A stretch of DNA of 64,000 bases from Reddybacter sp041277045 (GCA_041277045.1 JBGFSY010000001.1:310001-374000); one strand, 5' to 3'; counted from the first letter of the stretch, positions 34,305-43,882 are shown. Translations and numbers: made by a program. The notes: a model not told the origin generated them from the letters alone.

Positions 34305-35021
34305 TCAATACTGCGGACGAATAAAGCGTGAATAAATCTCATCGAGGTTTTCGAGAATCGCCCCTTGCAGGCAAATATCGGTTTTTTCGATGAGCTTGCG
34401 CAGCACATCGGGGGTCAGGGCCGTTTCGCAAGTCGTGGCCAGAGGACGAAAACTCAGGTGCCAGGGTTCTGCGGCCACACCATCGGCTTTACCGCCATTG
34501 CCAGAATGGATATAAGGGCGAAAGAACTCAGTCTTGCCACTATTGATTAGCCCATCAAGCCAGCTAGAACAATGATAAAAATGCCCGCCCGCAGCGTACT
34601 CGTCCGGGCTCAACTGCAGTTGATAACCATCGTTCACCGTAGCGCTGTCCCAGATATCCATATCGCTGCCCCAGTGATGGCGAGATGCCCCCGGTAAAGC
34701 CGACCAGCGCAGTATTGCGAAGACCTGATCGCGCTCACTCAGTGCTGCCATTGTCACGGGTTGACCCTCACTATCGACAACGGGCCGCTCACCCCGCGCT
34801 TTAGCATTCCAGATTGCCAGCTGTCGCTCGAAGGAACGGAAACCACTGGCCAGACGCAGTGCGATGCCCTCTTCAGCCGCCTGTTCAACTAAGACAAGAT
34901 AAGCGGCCACCACACCGCGATGCAAAAAATGCCCGGGGAAAACCTCCCGAAGATGGCTTTGCGACTGACCGGTTAATTGCGCACTGTTTAGTAGCGCGGG
35001 CTTGGGTGACACGGACTTCAT
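34305..35021 (-). CDS. M15-family D-alanyl-D-alanine carboxypeptidase-like metallopeptidase
   Basis: Zinc peptidase of the VanY/DacA-like M15 family acting on peptidoglycan stem peptides. Zinc ligands appear as SRHHWGSDMDIWD (His and Asp) and EPWHLSFRP (His). The fold is preceded by LRLASGFRSFERQLAIW. 238 aa. No clear signal peptide or lipobox is present at the N terminus, so cytosolic or non-classical placement should be considered. It is transcribed away from the Na/Pi transporter gene. Confidence 0.88.
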   Translation of the reverse strand: MKSVSPKPALLNSAQLTGQSQSHLREVFPGHFLHRGVVAAYLVLVEQAAEEGIALRLASGFRSFERQLAIWNAKARGERPVVDSEGQPVTMAALSERDQVFAILRWSALPGASRHHWGSDMDIWDSATVNDGYQLQLSPDEYAAGGHFYHCSSWLDGLINSGKTEFFRPYIHSGNGGKADGVAAEPWHLSFRPLATTCETALTPDVLRKLIEKTDICLQGAILENLDEIYSRFIRPQY

Positions 35022-35191
35022 GGATGCTCACAATTGTCTGGCAACTCAAACAGGAGAATAGCGCAATACCCCGCACATCGCTCGCTAGCCCGACCGAAAT
35101 TGCAAATCAGCTCTTAGCCACCTACCGCAGGCCACATCGACAAGCCGATAATAGTTGCTAAAATCCCCGGCAGGTACCAACGGACATTGTG

Positions 35192-36868
35192 ATGTTTCAA
35201 TTCTGGCAGTTGCTCGCAGGGCTTGGCGTTTTTATTTTCGCCATGAAAATACTCGAGCAGGGTTTGCGTGGCCTAAGTACTCGTCGACTGCGCAATCTAC
35301 TCCGTAACCACACCCACTCACCCCTGCAAGGTGTGTTAGTCGGTACTGTTAGCACAGCGTTTTTACAGAGCAGCTCCCTGGTCAGCCTGTTTGTACTAGC
35401 CTTTGTGGGTTCTGGCATTTTACCCCTGCACAATGCGCTGGGCATTATATTTGGCGCCAATCTGGGTACCACACTGACGGGCTGGCTGGTCACCGCCATA
35501 GGTTTCAAGCTGAATATAAGTGACTACGCTCTGGTGTTAATCGCCCTTGGCTCGCTCGCTTACGGCACCTTTAAAATTGAATCTTCCCGCTACCACCAGG
35601 CCTCTTTGATATTCGGCCTTGGCCTGCTCTTATTGGGGCTCACCTGGATGAAAGACAGCATGTCTTTTCTCGGTGCTCAGGTAGATGAGGCCTGGTTTCG
35701 CGATTACCCCCTAATTATTTATTTTATTGGCGGCATCGTATTTACCGCGCTGGTGCAATCCAGCTCCGCCACCATGGTGATTATTCTCAGCGCCGTACAC
35801 GCCGGCATAATACCGCTATCGAGTGCTGCCGCTATCGCCATAGGCTCCGACCTGGGCACAACGAGTACCGTGCTACTGGGTTCATTAAAAAGCTCATCAA
35901 ACGCAAAACGTGTGGCCCTCAGTCATTTTATTTTCAATCTAGGCACCGATGTCACTGCCTTTTTGTTACTCACCCCCCTGCTGGCGTTTATCACCGTAAT
36001 GCTCGGTATCGACGACACTATGTATGCGTTGGTGTGTTTCCATTCGCTATTTAACTTGCTGGGCATCGTGTTGTTTCTGCCCTTCACCAAACCCTTTGCC
36101 CGCTGGCTTGAACAGCACTTTACCGCAACCAGCACCCTCGGTTGTAGCCATGTCACTCTGGTACCACCCACCGTACCGGAGGCGGCACTGCGCGCCATTG
36201 CACAGGACACCTACGAGCTCATCATTAAAGCCCTGTTGATCAACCTACGTATTTTAAAGTTACCCAGCGAGACACTATTGGGCGGGGAAGAAGTAAAGCG
36301 TATAAATCGTCGCCTGTTCAGAGAGTCCCTGACTTTTGACGAGCAATACGCCGACATCAAGGCCCACGAGGCACAGCTGCAAAATTACAGCCACAAACTA
36401 CCTGCCGATAGTCTCAGCGAAACGGAAGAAAAAATATTGACTGAACTACTGGATGCCGCGCGCGACACCAGCTATAGCGCCAAAAGCCTGAAAGATGTCA
36501 AAGATAATTTAATACATTTGCGCCACCAGGCCGGCACCCAGCAACTCCTGAAGCGAATAGATGCCGATATACTAAGCATTTATCCTGCAATCACCGAGCT
36601 TCTGGAAAAACCCGCAAACGACTGGGCTGATGACGCTGTCAGCACCATCAAATCGGCAATAGCTCACTCCCATGATTTCCTTCACCAACAGATGATCGAC
36701 TATTCACACAGCCAGCACAGTGAAATCACTCTGCCCACCTTGTTTAATATCAATCGTGAAATTTATGTGTCAAACCAGAATTTACTCGATGCAACACTGA
36801 CATTAAGCACCTGTAGGCAAGCTCTGGCGGTCAATAACAACCAACACACGGGCCTTAATGGGCAATAA
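35192..36868 (+). CDS. Na/Pi-cotransporter family protein with PhoU-like domain
   Basis: NptA/YjbB-like transporter coupling sodium to phosphate movement (often efflux). The start at ATG 35192 overlaps a GTG at 35189. The first 310 residues carry duplicated Na/Pi repeats with QSSSLVSLFV and QSSSATMVIIL, the signature pair of the family, and about eight helices. The C-terminal ~220 residues form a PhoU-like helical domain (ETLLGGEEVKRI onward). 558 aa. It is probably co-transcribed with the downstream mscS-like gene (43-bp gap). Confidence 0.92.
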   Translation: MFQFWQLLAGLGVFIFAMKILEQGLRGLSTRRLRNLLRNHTHSPLQGVLVGTVSTAFLQSSSLVSLFVLAFVGSGILPLHNALGIIFGANLGTTLTGWLVTAIGFKLNISDYALVLIALGSLAYGTFKIESSRYHQASLIFGLGLLLLGLTWMKDSMSFLGAQVDEAWFRDYPLIIYFIGGIVFTALVQSSSATMVIILSAVHAGIIPLSSAAAIAIGSDLGTTSTVLLGSLKSSSNAKRVALSHFIFNLGTDVTAFLLLTPLLAFITVMLGIDDTMYALVCFHSLFNLLGIVLFLPFTKPFARWLEQHFTATSTLGCSHVTLVPPTVPEAALRAIAQDTYELIIKALLINLRILKLPSETLLGGEEVKRINRRLFRESLTFDEQYADIKAHEAQLQNYSHKLPADSLSETEEKILTELLDAARDTSYSAKSLKDVKDNLIHLRHQAGTQQLLKRIDADILSIYPAITELLEKPANDWADDAVSTIKSAIAHSHDFLHQQMIDYSHSQHSEITLPTLFNINREIYVSNQNLLDATLTLSTCRQALAVNNNQHTGLNGQ

Positions 36869-36911
36869 GTCCTATACTTGAAGTCGAAAGCTGCCAATAC
36901 GCTAAAACTTT

Positions 36912-37754
36912 ATGAAAGAAGAAATCGACCAATTCAAAGCCATATATGACTTAATTGTCACTTTTTTTGTCACTTACAGCTTTCAACTAGTTGGCGCGCT
37001 GATTATATTGCTGATCGGCTTACTGGTTTCGAACCGGGTGGCACGACTCGTCAGTCGAACCTGCGACAAACACGGACTTGATGTCACCCTGAGCCGCTTT
37101 CTTGCCAGCTGCACAAAAATCATAATTATTATTGCTGTTGCCGTTATTTGCTTGGGTAAAATTGGCATAAGTATTACGCCCTTTGTCGCTGCTATCGGCG
37201 CACTTTCTTTGGGTGCCGGCCTGGCGTTGCAGGGCTTACTGTCCAACTATGGTGCCGGTTTAAATATTATTCTCACCCGCCCCTTTGTCGTCGGCGACAC
37301 TATTACCGTGCAGGGCGTCACGGGTATTGTGCAGGAAGTGCGGCTGGCGCAAACCCTTCTTAGTGACGAAGATGAAGTCATCATTTTGATTCCCAACCGC
37401 CATATCGTTGGCGAAATCATTCATAACTCAAATGATTTCAAGGTCGTCGAGAGCACATTGGGGGTTGCCTATACTAGCGACGTCGACCAGGTCACCACTA
37501 CCATCAAATCCGTGCTTCACGAGCTTGGCGTCGACACAAACCGGCCACCACAAATCGGCATTGATGAATTTGGCGACAGCAGCATTAATTTTGGCATCCG
37601 CTTTTGGGTGCCAACTGATAAGTACCACCAGCTTCGCTTTAGTGTCAATGACCACCTCTTCAAAGCATTGCACCTTGCCGGCATTGAAATACCCTTCCCA
37701 CAGAGGGAAGTACGCTTGCTCAATTCCAATGAGAGTGAAGCCCTAAATAAATGA
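36912..37754 (+). CDS. MscS family small-conductance mechanosensitive channel
   Basis: Tension-gated channel that relieves hypoosmotic shock. 280 aa, like E. coli MscS (286). Three membrane helices occupy residues 15-110; TM3 contains the Gly/Ala gate pattern GALSLGAGLALQGLLSNYGAG. The cytosolic beta domain follows with RPFVVGDTITVQGVTGIVQEV and IPNRHIVGEIIHNSN. Upstream is a Na/Pi transporter; downstream an overlapping ATGA joins it to the 214-aa protein. Confidence 0.95.
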   Translation: MKEEIDQFKAIYDLIVTFFVTYSFQLVGALIILLIGLLVSNRVARLVSRTCDKHGLDVTLSRFLASCTKIIIIIAVAVICLGKIGISITPFVAAIGALSLGAGLALQGLLSNYGAGLNIILTRPFVVGDTITVQGVTGIVQEVRLAQTLLSDEDEVIILIPNRHIVGEIIHNSNDFKVVESTLGVAYTSDVDQVTTTIKSVLHELGVDTNRPPQIGIDEFGDSSINFGIRFWVPTDKYHQLRFSVNDHLFKALHLAGIEIPFPQREVRLLNSNESEALNK

Positions 37755-38395
37755 CATTACCTATGAATACACAGTTAATCGCATCAGAACCTCATCGTTC
37801 TTCCCGTCGTGGCTCTTTATCAGGATCCCACCGCAGTAGAACCCGGCTGATTCAAATCCTAGGTGTCACCCTCGCTCTGTCTTTAGTTATCAATTTACTC
37901 ATTGCTATCGCGCTTGCAAGCTACGTCCGTAAAGCGAGCCTTTTATCAGGTGTCGGCAGCAGTTTGCGACTCGAACTGACAGGCTTCAACGAACAGTCCG
38001 AACTAAAAACAGGCCAAATAAAAACACTCAAAAATGAAATAAAAGAACTCACACTCAATCGGCTTCCCGGTCTAATAAGGCTGAGCTACGACAAAGTCCT
38101 TAAAGTTGACGAGCAATATGTGAGGAACATCGTTTTTACCCGCACGGGTAAAAACGGCGCCCATCTATATGAATATAAGGTAGTACTGGAAAACCATGAC
38201 GCCGCTTTACAACCGGCATTAAAAGTTATTTTATTTAATCGCAGCGGCGTGCAGGTAGGCATGTCTGAATTAAGTAACAAGATTGAACAGGGAGGAATTA
38301 CCCGCCTTGATCAAGACGAAGTTCGCAGCCACTACGCAATTGTTCAGCTCCCAGATAAAGCTGAGCCAGAATACTTTCAGGTCATCTTACTTTAG
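37751..38395 (+). CDS. Hypothetical single-pass membrane protein
   Basis: 214 aa, not recognised. A single membrane helix (about residues 36-57, ILGVTLALSLVINLLIAIALA) is preceded by a Ser/Arg-rich cytosolic N terminus. The periplasmic part starts with a coiled-coil-like stretch (about 80-105) and ends with a beta-rich domain (VFTRTGKNGAHLYEYKVVLE). The start overlaps the mscS stop (ATGA), so translation may be coupled; a second Met at residue 5 is an alternative. A function linked to the channel is possible but unproven. Confidence 0.7.
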   Translation: MTLPMNTQLIASEPHRSSRRGSLSGSHRSRTRLIQILGVTLALSLVINLLIAIALASYVRKASLLSGVGSSLRLELTGFNEQSELKTGQIKTLKNEIKELTLNRLPGLIRLSYDKVLKVDEQYVRNIVFTRTGKNGAHLYEYKVVLENHDAALQPALKVILFNRSGVQVGMSELSNKIEQGGITRLDQDEVRSHYAIVQLPDKAEPEYFQVILL

Positions 38396-38446
38396 ACCTC
38401 AACTTTTAAGCACCCGATCTACGCTAAGCAAGCTATAAAACAAGGT

Positions 38447-40081
38447 TCACTTCGGCTTATAGTTGCGCTCTATCGCCTGTCTTAAAGCCTCTGCACCAAA
38501 TGGCTTGCCTATAACTTCGCTAACACCGGCGGCGAGAGCATCATCCTTAGAATCACTTTCACTCTGGGTTGTCACCATCACAATAGGCAGCTCATCGGCG
38601 GAATGTGTTTCACGTATTTTCCGGGTCAGATCAATACCGGAAATAAGCGGCATATTCATATCGGTAAAGACAAATTCCGGAGCATCTTTCTCAATATTTT
38701 TCAATGCTGTTTCGGGGAATTCAAAAAGCTTAAATTCATAGCCAAGCTTGTGTAAAGCACTGCGATAGATATTCAAAATCATCCGCGAATCATCAATCGC
38801 ATACACCAGGGTTTTGGTTTTTTCCTCTTGCTGCTGCTCGGGTTGAATAAAGCTCAGCAAATCACCCCTGTCATTCTTTGCCAAAATAACGTTGAAGAAT
38901 TTAACTACGTCACTGTGTGCCTGCTCTCGAATATAGGTAAACAGGGCATCTCTTATCTCTTCTTCGCCCAATAAATCGAGGAAAATATTATCTGACTCCG
39001 ACTCGACAATGGCCGTAATAATCTTGTCACTATCAAACACTGTCGAGCGGAGAAGATTTTTCACCCCGACACCCAACATTTTTGAATAGTTGTTATTAAT
39101 GGCTCGCGATGCCGCCAGGCGGACATTGTCGTTTTTATCATTCAAGCCCTCTGCAAGGGCAAGGGCAACTTTTTGGCAGGGCAATCTACCCAGTGTTTCA
39201 TAGGCCGCAAAGCGAACATTCGCATCAGTGGGATGATTGTGGAGTAAATTTTTTATCGGCTTTACGGCACTTTCATCAAAGATATCACCGAGCACATTCA
39301 GGGTATGTACAACGAGATCGACATCATCACTATTCAGGTTTTCGATAATAACCGGAATCGCTTTTTCACCCATTTCGGCGAGCTTTGCCTTACCGTAATT
39401 TCTAACATGAGTAATGTGCGAGGCCAGTGTTTCGCTGAGCTTTTCAATACAGAATTGATCCTGTATTTCTGCGAGCTGATCAAGGATCAAGCGGTCGAAG
39501 TCACTGTCCGTGCCCATTCTGTCGCTCAATAACTGCACGGCATCGTGCGAACCAATACTACCCAGCGCACCTATTGCTGCAGCAATAATATCTCGGTTGG
39601 AAGCATAGAGATAATCCGCGAGGTTTTGCGGATTATGACAAAAGCCTATTTTTGCTATCGCACCTAACATGGCTATCAACAAGCCTTCGTCAGACACAGC
39701 AGCCAGTTTAGTTTCCAGACCCAGAGTCGCAGATTCCAGAGCCAGAGCTTCTATGCAGTGAACATGATAGGCAATCTCGTTCACATCACTGCTGCTAGCC
39801 AGTATTTCTACCAGCATGTCCGGGCTGGCGAGCACCTGTTCAAAAAGCAAGTCTTCAAGCAGGGGGTATTCGTGGGCAGCCGCTCTATTCTGAGCAATAA
39901 AGCGTGTCAGATAGACAATTAAATTGGTATCAACTCGGCCCAATTCACGAATCGCATCGTTGACCGCCTCTTGATTTGGCTCGTTGATCAAGTCGGCAAG
40001 CCAAACACCTACGCCATCGCTGTCGCCATTAGCAATCACACCGCGCAGTTGATTCAGAATTGCTTCCACATTATTTGACAT
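38447..40081 (-). CDS. HEAT-repeat protein with C-terminal response-regulator receiver domain
   Basis: 544-aa protein. Residues about 100-340 show repeated two-helix units (NNSDDVDLVVHTLNVLGDIFDESAV and similar) typical of HEAT/armadillo scaffolds. The C terminus (about 415-544) is a CheY-like REC domain with acidic pair YAIDDSRMIL, phospho-acceptor Asp 474 in FVFTDMNMP, the Thr in VMVTTQSES and Lys in IGKPFGAEA. There is no DNA-binding or enzymatic output domain; HEAT repeats probably bind partner proteins. It is an orphan with no sensor kinase near it. Confidence 0.88.
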   Translation of the reverse strand: MSNNVEAILNQLRGVIANGDSDGVGVWLADLINEPNQEAVNDAIRELGRVDTNLIVYLTRFIAQNRAAAHEYPLLEDLLFEQVLASPDMLVEILASSSDVNEIAYHVHCIEALALESATLGLETKLAAVSDEGLLIAMLGAIAKIGFCHNPQNLADYLYASNRDIIAAAIGALGSIGSHDAVQLLSDRMGTDSDFDRLILDQLAEIQDQFCIEKLSETLASHITHVRNYGKAKLAEMGEKAIPVIIENLNSDDVDLVVHTLNVLGDIFDESAVKPIKNLLHNHPTDANVRFAAYETLGRLPCQKVALALAEGLNDKNDNVRLAASRAINNNYSKMLGVGVKNLLRSTVFDSDKIITAIVESESDNIFLDLLGEEEIRDALFTYIREQAHSDVVKFFNVILAKNDRGDLLSFIQPEQQQEEKTKTLVYAIDDSRMILNIYRSALHKLGYEFKLFEFPETALKNIEKDAPEFVFTDMNMPLISGIDLTRKIRETHSADELPIVMVTTQSESDSKDDALAAGVSEVIGKPFGAEALRQAIERNYKPK

Positions 40082-40316
40082 GTAAATCCCAGAGACATTG
40101 AAGTCATCTATTTAAACGAATGCTGTGTCCATTATTATCGGTATTACGCGGCACAAACATCCCAATCTGCCCCGTTCTCTCAGGCGCATAGATTAGTGGC
40201 AATGCTTTCTTATATCAGTGCTCTAGTTCACAGTCGCTTCAGGCATAAGAAAGTCTACGTTTTCGGCAATAATTGACAGAGGTAAACCAGCTTCGTAAAT
40301 TAAGCTCAAAGCCCAA

Positions 40317-40523
40317 TCAATAATGAGGTGGTCTTTCCTGATCGGGCGCTTCAGGCAGAGGGCCTTGCGTCACTTCTTGTAGCCTCTGCATAAGATATCG
40401 GCAGGTCTGCTCAAGTCTGTCGATACTCTCTTGCTGGCTACACACCGCATCATTGAGCGCTTTGACGATGTCCTCTTGATAGGCGAGTTTAATTTCCAGT
40501 TCAGTACAGCGTTGATCGCTCAT
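40317..40523 (-). CDS. slyX: SlyX family protein
   Basis: Small coiled-coil protein of unknown biochemical role, conserved in gammaproteobacteria. 68 aa; residues 4-48 form a heptad-rich helix (LEIKLAYQEDIVKALNDAV and SQQESIDRLEQ), and the C terminus ends in the family signature PPHY. The gap to the HEAT-REC protein (235 bp) shows no gene. Confidence 0.9.
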   Translation of the reverse strand: MSDQRCTELEIKLAYQEDIVKALNDAVCSQQESIDRLEQTCRYLMQRLQEVTQGPLPEAPDQERPPHY

Positions 40524-40581
40524 AACTTACTCATTCGAAGGCTATTAGTTAATAAAGACTGTTCGTTGAAAATAAAGAGAG

Positions 40582-41067
40582 TCACTGTGGCAAGGTAATA
40601 TCGCCGCTTTCAATAATACTGATAGGCACCGGCCACCAGCCAGAGCGCAATTTTGTCTCCAGCTCGTAATGCAGCTCACGGCCGGGCTTATTTAACAAAG
40701 ATGAGATCAAGCGCAGGCCTGCCAGTATGTTAGTCGAAGCCTCAACCTGAATAGTCGTTTCAGAGTAGGAGGGAATCTCTGATATTCGCCCCGTCACACC
40801 CTTGACGACCTTTTCACCATTAAGCGTCAGGGTATAGGACATACCGGAGACACTCAGCCCCGAGCGATTGGGGTTGATAATTTTAAGGTCCACGCGAAAA
40901 CGTTGCTCAAGACCTCGGGAGGATAGCGGCTCTATTTTCACCAGATGTACCGCCGGCTTTTCATAGGCCGGATCGAGCAGCGCACAGGACGACAGCAGGG
41001 CAGCTAATAATGCGACCATGCTTAAGCGAAGGGTACTCCTGTCAAAAGCTCCACCAAAGCACTTCAT
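40582..41067 (-). CDS. LEA-type-2/WHy domain lipoprotein
   Basis: 161 aa from ATG 41067. GGAGGA lies 8 nt upstream and overlaps the end of the cation-efflux gene, which settles the start. A lipobox LLSSC at about residues 27-31 indicates an outer- or inner-membrane lipoprotein. The remainder is a beta-sandwich LEA14-type domain with KIINPNRSGLSVSGMSYTLTLNG and the later TTIQVEAS. Such proteins are stress-associated; function unproven. Translationally coupled to the CDF gene. Confidence 0.82.
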   Translation of the reverse strand: MKCFGGAFDRSTLRLSMVALLAALLSSCALLDPAYEKPAVHLVKIEPLSSRGLEQRFRVDLKIINPNRSGLSVSGMSYTLTLNGEKVVKGVTGRISEIPSYSETTIQVEASTNILAGLRLISSLLNKPGRELHYELETKLRSGWWPVPISIIESGDITLPQ

Positions 41068-41071
41068 CCGG

Positions 41072-42046
41072 CTAATCCTCCACATCGGGCTCGAAGAAAA
41101 GCCATTGCACCTGGGGAAAGCGCTGCCGAAATAGAGCCTCTGTACGATTAATATCGGCCACCAATTCTTGCGCCCCATCCATCACCGCCATTTTCGCCTT
41201 AACGGCCACCATGACATCGTTACCCATTTGTAGAGTCAGCAGATTAAACACCTTGTCGACGCTAGATTCATTTTCGAGAAAAGTGATCATTTCCCCCCGA
41301 GTATGGGCTTCGACACCCTGTCCCACCAGCAGTGCCTTAATCTCCACGCCGATTAAAACAGCCACCACAATCAGCAACAGGCCAATCGCGATACTGCCCC
41401 AGGCATCGTAAATGGGATTGCCAGTGACAATCGCAGCCAGTAGCGCAGTGGTTGCTAGAGTAAGTCCTAGCAAAGCCGCCAGATCTTCACCAAACACCAC
41501 CATCAAGTCGCTGTGGCGGGTATCGCGAAACCAGCGCCAGTAATTTTGGTTCGCGGGGCGAATTTTATTGATTTCCCTCATACAACCGAGCAAGGACAAG
41601 CCCTCAGCCACCATCGCAAACACCAGTACCCCAACCGCCAACCAGGGCGATTTCAGCGCCTCAGGCTGATGTAGTTTGTGCCAGCCCTCGTAGATAGAAA
41701 ACATGCCACCAAGGCTAAATAACATCAAGGCCACCAGGAATGACCAAAAATAGATTTCCTTACCGTAACCCAGGGGATAGTCCGGCGAGGGTGGGCGCTT
41801 GGCCTTTTTTATACCGAGTAACAACAGTAGCTGATTGCTACAATCGGCCACCGAGTGAATGGCTTCCGCTAGCATCGCACCAGAACCGGTGATCCACGCG
41901 GCAAAACCTTTGGCTATCGCGATGGCGCCATTGGCAAACAGCGCATAGAAAATGCTTTTTAGCGGATCTGCACCCTGAGGCATATTTTCCTTACCCATTG
42001 AATTTTTGACAACAGGGCGCATCTTAATAGACTCATGGCTTGTCAC
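41072..42046 (-). CDS. Cation diffusion facilitator family transporter
   Basis: Metal/H+ antiporter of the CDF family (zinc, iron or manganese; not resolved). Six membrane helices lie within residues 30-240 with the first metal site HSVAD in TM2 and FGEDLAALLG in TM5, and a C-terminal cytosolic domain (about 250-324). The open frame begins with a GTG at 42046; ATGs at 42022 and 41998 are also possible, none with a strong ribosome site. Divergent from htpX with almost no gap. Confidence 0.88.
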   Translation of the reverse strand: MTSHESIKMRPVVKNSMGKENMPQGADPLKSIFYALFANGAIAIAKGFAAWITGSGAMLAEAIHSVADCSNQLLLLLGIKKAKRPPSPDYPLGYGKEIYFWSFLVALMLFSLGGMFSIYEGWHKLHQPEALKSPWLAVGVLVFAMVAEGLSLLGCMREINKIRPANQNYWRWFRDTRHSDLMVVFGEDLAALLGLTLATTALLAAIVTGNPIYDAWGSIAIGLLLIVVAVLIGVEIKALLVGQGVEAHTRGEMITFLENESSVDKVFNLLTLQMGNDVMVAVKAKMAVMDGAQELVADINRTEALFRQRFPQVQWLFFEPDVED

Positions 42047-42069
42047 GCCATCATCGAAAGGAGTTTTAC

Positions 42070-42960
42070 GTGTTACGCATCGGCCTATTTCTCGCGACGA
42101 ACATCGCCGTACTCATGCTGGTCACCGTCTTTTTTGAAATTTTTGGCCTCCAGCAATACCTCTCCACCCAGGGTGTGCATACCAATACCACCGCACTGCT
42201 CATTATGTGTTCCATCTTCGGCTTTGCTGGCTCGCTTATCTCCCTGTTAATATCTAAATGGATGGCCAAACGCAGCACCGGCACGCAAATCATCAGCGAG
42301 CCCTCTAACGCCGACGAGCGCTGGTTGCTAGAAACAGTTGCCGAGCTGGCGCGCAAAGCTGATATCGGCATGCCCGAGGTGGGTATTTTTCAGGCCCAGC
42401 AATCCAATGCTTTTGCCACTGGCTGGAACAAAAACAATGCTCTGGTCGCCGTCAGCACCGGGCTTTTCAGTCGTTTCAACAAAGATGAAATAAAAGCCGT
42501 ACTGGCCCACGAAATCGGCCACGTTGCCAACGGCGACATGATCACCCTGACCCTAATTCAAGGCGTAGTGAACACCTTCGTAATGTTTTTCGCCCGCATC
42601 ATCGGCTCGATTATCGACAAGGCGGTGTTTAAAAATGACCGCCCCGGCATTGGCTATTTTGTCACCGTGATGGTGTTGCAGGTGGTGCTCGGCATTCTCG
42701 CCTCCACCATCGTTCTGGCCTTTTCACGCTGGCGCGAATACCGTGCCGACGCAGCCGGTGCCCACCTGGCGACACGGGGTGCGATGATTGGCGCACTGCA
42801 AAAACTGCAGGCTGAAACCCAGGCCCACGTGCCCAGCGAAATGCCCGACACCATGACAGCACTGGGTATTTCCGGTGGCTGGAAGGAGCACGCCAGCAAA
42901 CTATTTATGTCACATCCACCGCTGGAAAAACGCATAGAAGCACTGCGCCGAGGCGTCTGA
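42070..42960 (+). CDS. htpX: Protease HtpX
   Basis: Membrane zinc metalloprotease that degrades misfolded inner-membrane proteins, often under Cpx-type stress control. The GTG at 42070 is chosen because AAGGAG stands 6 nt upstream and gives the family start VLRIGLFLATNIAV, rather than the longer frame. 296 aa; zinc motif HEIGH at about 147-151, and the later EYRADAAGAH supplies the third ligand. TM helices at N terminus, and two more at about 165-215. The Rieske gene starts right after it. Confidence 0.95.
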   Translation: MLRIGLFLATNIAVLMLVTVFFEIFGLQQYLSTQGVHTNTTALLIMCSIFGFAGSLISLLISKWMAKRSTGTQIISEPSNADERWLLETVAELARKADIGMPEVGIFQAQQSNAFATGWNKNNALVAVSTGLFSRFNKDEIKAVLAHEIGHVANGDMITLTLIQGVVNTFVMFFARIIGSIIDKAVFKNDRPGIGYFVTVMVLQVVLGILASTIVLAFSRWREYRADAAGAHLATRGAMIGALQKLQAETQAHVPSEMPDTMTALGISGGWKEHASKLFMSHPPLEKRIEALRRGV

Positions 42961-42961
42961 T

Positions 42962-43324
42962 TTGGCGCCGAAGATTACCTATCCGCAACGACTTTGCGCT
43001 ATCGACGATATCCCCGTCGACGGCGCAAAGGGCTTTCAAGTGGATAAATTCAACAGTATTTTCGCCGTGCGCAAAGCGGGTGAGCTCTACCTCTATCGCA
43101 ATCGCTGCCCCCATGCTCGCCTTGAACTCAACTGGATGCCCGACCGCTTTCTCGACAGAAGTCGCGACTATATCTTGTGTGCCGCCCATGGTGCCTTGTT
43201 TGAAATCGACAGCGGTAACTGCATTGCCGGCCCCTGCCCCGGCACCCGACTCAGTCCTGTGGCCCACTCCATTGTCGATGGTCAGTTGTTCCTGAACGAA
43301 AACCCCCTCAATAATCAGGAATAG
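42962..43324 (+). CDS. Rieske [2Fe-2S] ferredoxin-like protein
   Basis: 120 aa. A TTG at 42962 is used, one base after the htpX stop, with GAGG about 8 nt upstream. Cluster ligands are C49, H51 and C73, H76 (CPHARLELNW and CAAHGALF). It lacks a membrane anchor and a signal, so it is soluble. It may be an electron carrier or a domain regulating an oxygenase; the partner is not apparent, since htpX is a protease and the next gene is an NTF2-like protein. Confidence 0.85.
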   Translation: MAPKITYPQRLCAIDDIPVDGAKGFQVDKFNSIFAVRKAGELYLYRNRCPHARLELNWMPDRFLDRSRDYILCAAHGALFEIDSGNCIAGPCPGTRLSPVAHSIVDGQLFLNENPLNNQE

Positions 43325-43413
43325 GCCTACAGTCTGGCTGTTCGACCAGAGCCGCATGCAATACAATCCCCTCGCTAACGAATATCCCCCTACCTACCAA
43401 AAGGAATCTCACC

Positions 43414-43803
43414 ATGAGTAAAGTAGAAGATCATCTCGCCATCCGTGAACTGGCCGCCCGCTACAACCGCGCTTTCGACTATGGCAATCCCGAAGCCTGG
43501 GTTGAGTGCTTTACCGAAGATGGTAGCTTTGAAATGGGTAGCAAGACACTCGCCGCTGGCAGCACTGACCTGCTGGCTTTCGCGAAAAAGATGATCCCCA
43601 CCATGAAAGTGAAGCATTGCACCACCGATGCCATCGTTGAAGTTGACGGCGACACCGGCACTCACGATGCCTACCTAATTTTGGTCGACTGTGGCGATAA
43701 AGTCAGTGTTGTTAACTCCGGGCGCTATATCGACGCCGTGGTTAGAGTCAATGGCCAGTGGAAATTCAAGCAGCGCGTGGTAGACATTGACGACAAGAGC
43801 TAA
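43414..43803 (+). CDS. Nuclear transport factor 2/SnoaL-like domain protein
   Basis: 129-aa single-domain protein of the NTF2-like alpha+beta cone fold. Features are the N-terminal helix LAIRELAARYNRAFDYGN, the ECFTEDGSF strand, and the C-terminal GQWKFKQRVVDID. Members range from isomerases to hydroxylase beta subunits; the residues here do not identify one. Possible partner of the Rieske protein upstream (89-bp gap), since oxygenase subunits can have this pairing, but no alpha subunit is present. Confidence 0.8.
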   Translation: MSKVEDHLAIRELAARYNRAFDYGNPEAWVECFTEDGSFEMGSKTLAAGSTDLLAFAKKMIPTMKVKHCTTDAIVEVDGDTGTHDAYLILVDCGDKVSVVNSGRYIDAVVRVNGQWKFKQRVVDIDDKS

Positions 43804-43834
43804 TTAGCCCTGCTCGCTTAAGCCTACGTGAATC

Positions 43835-43873
43835 AAGCCCCTGCCTCTTTACTGTAGATGCAGGGGCTTTTTT
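43835..43873. terminator. Intrinsic terminator
   Basis: Ten-base arms AAGCCCCTGC and GCAGGGGCTT with a 15-nt loop, then a T-run. It ends the NTF2-like gene and, on the other strand, sits just past sfsA. Confidence 0.9.
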
Positions 43874-43882
43874 ATCGGCAGG

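Noticed and set aside
42040..42069. Upstream extension of htpX to 42040
   Set aside because: The AAGGAG ribosome site fits the GTG at 42070, and the family begins at that residue.
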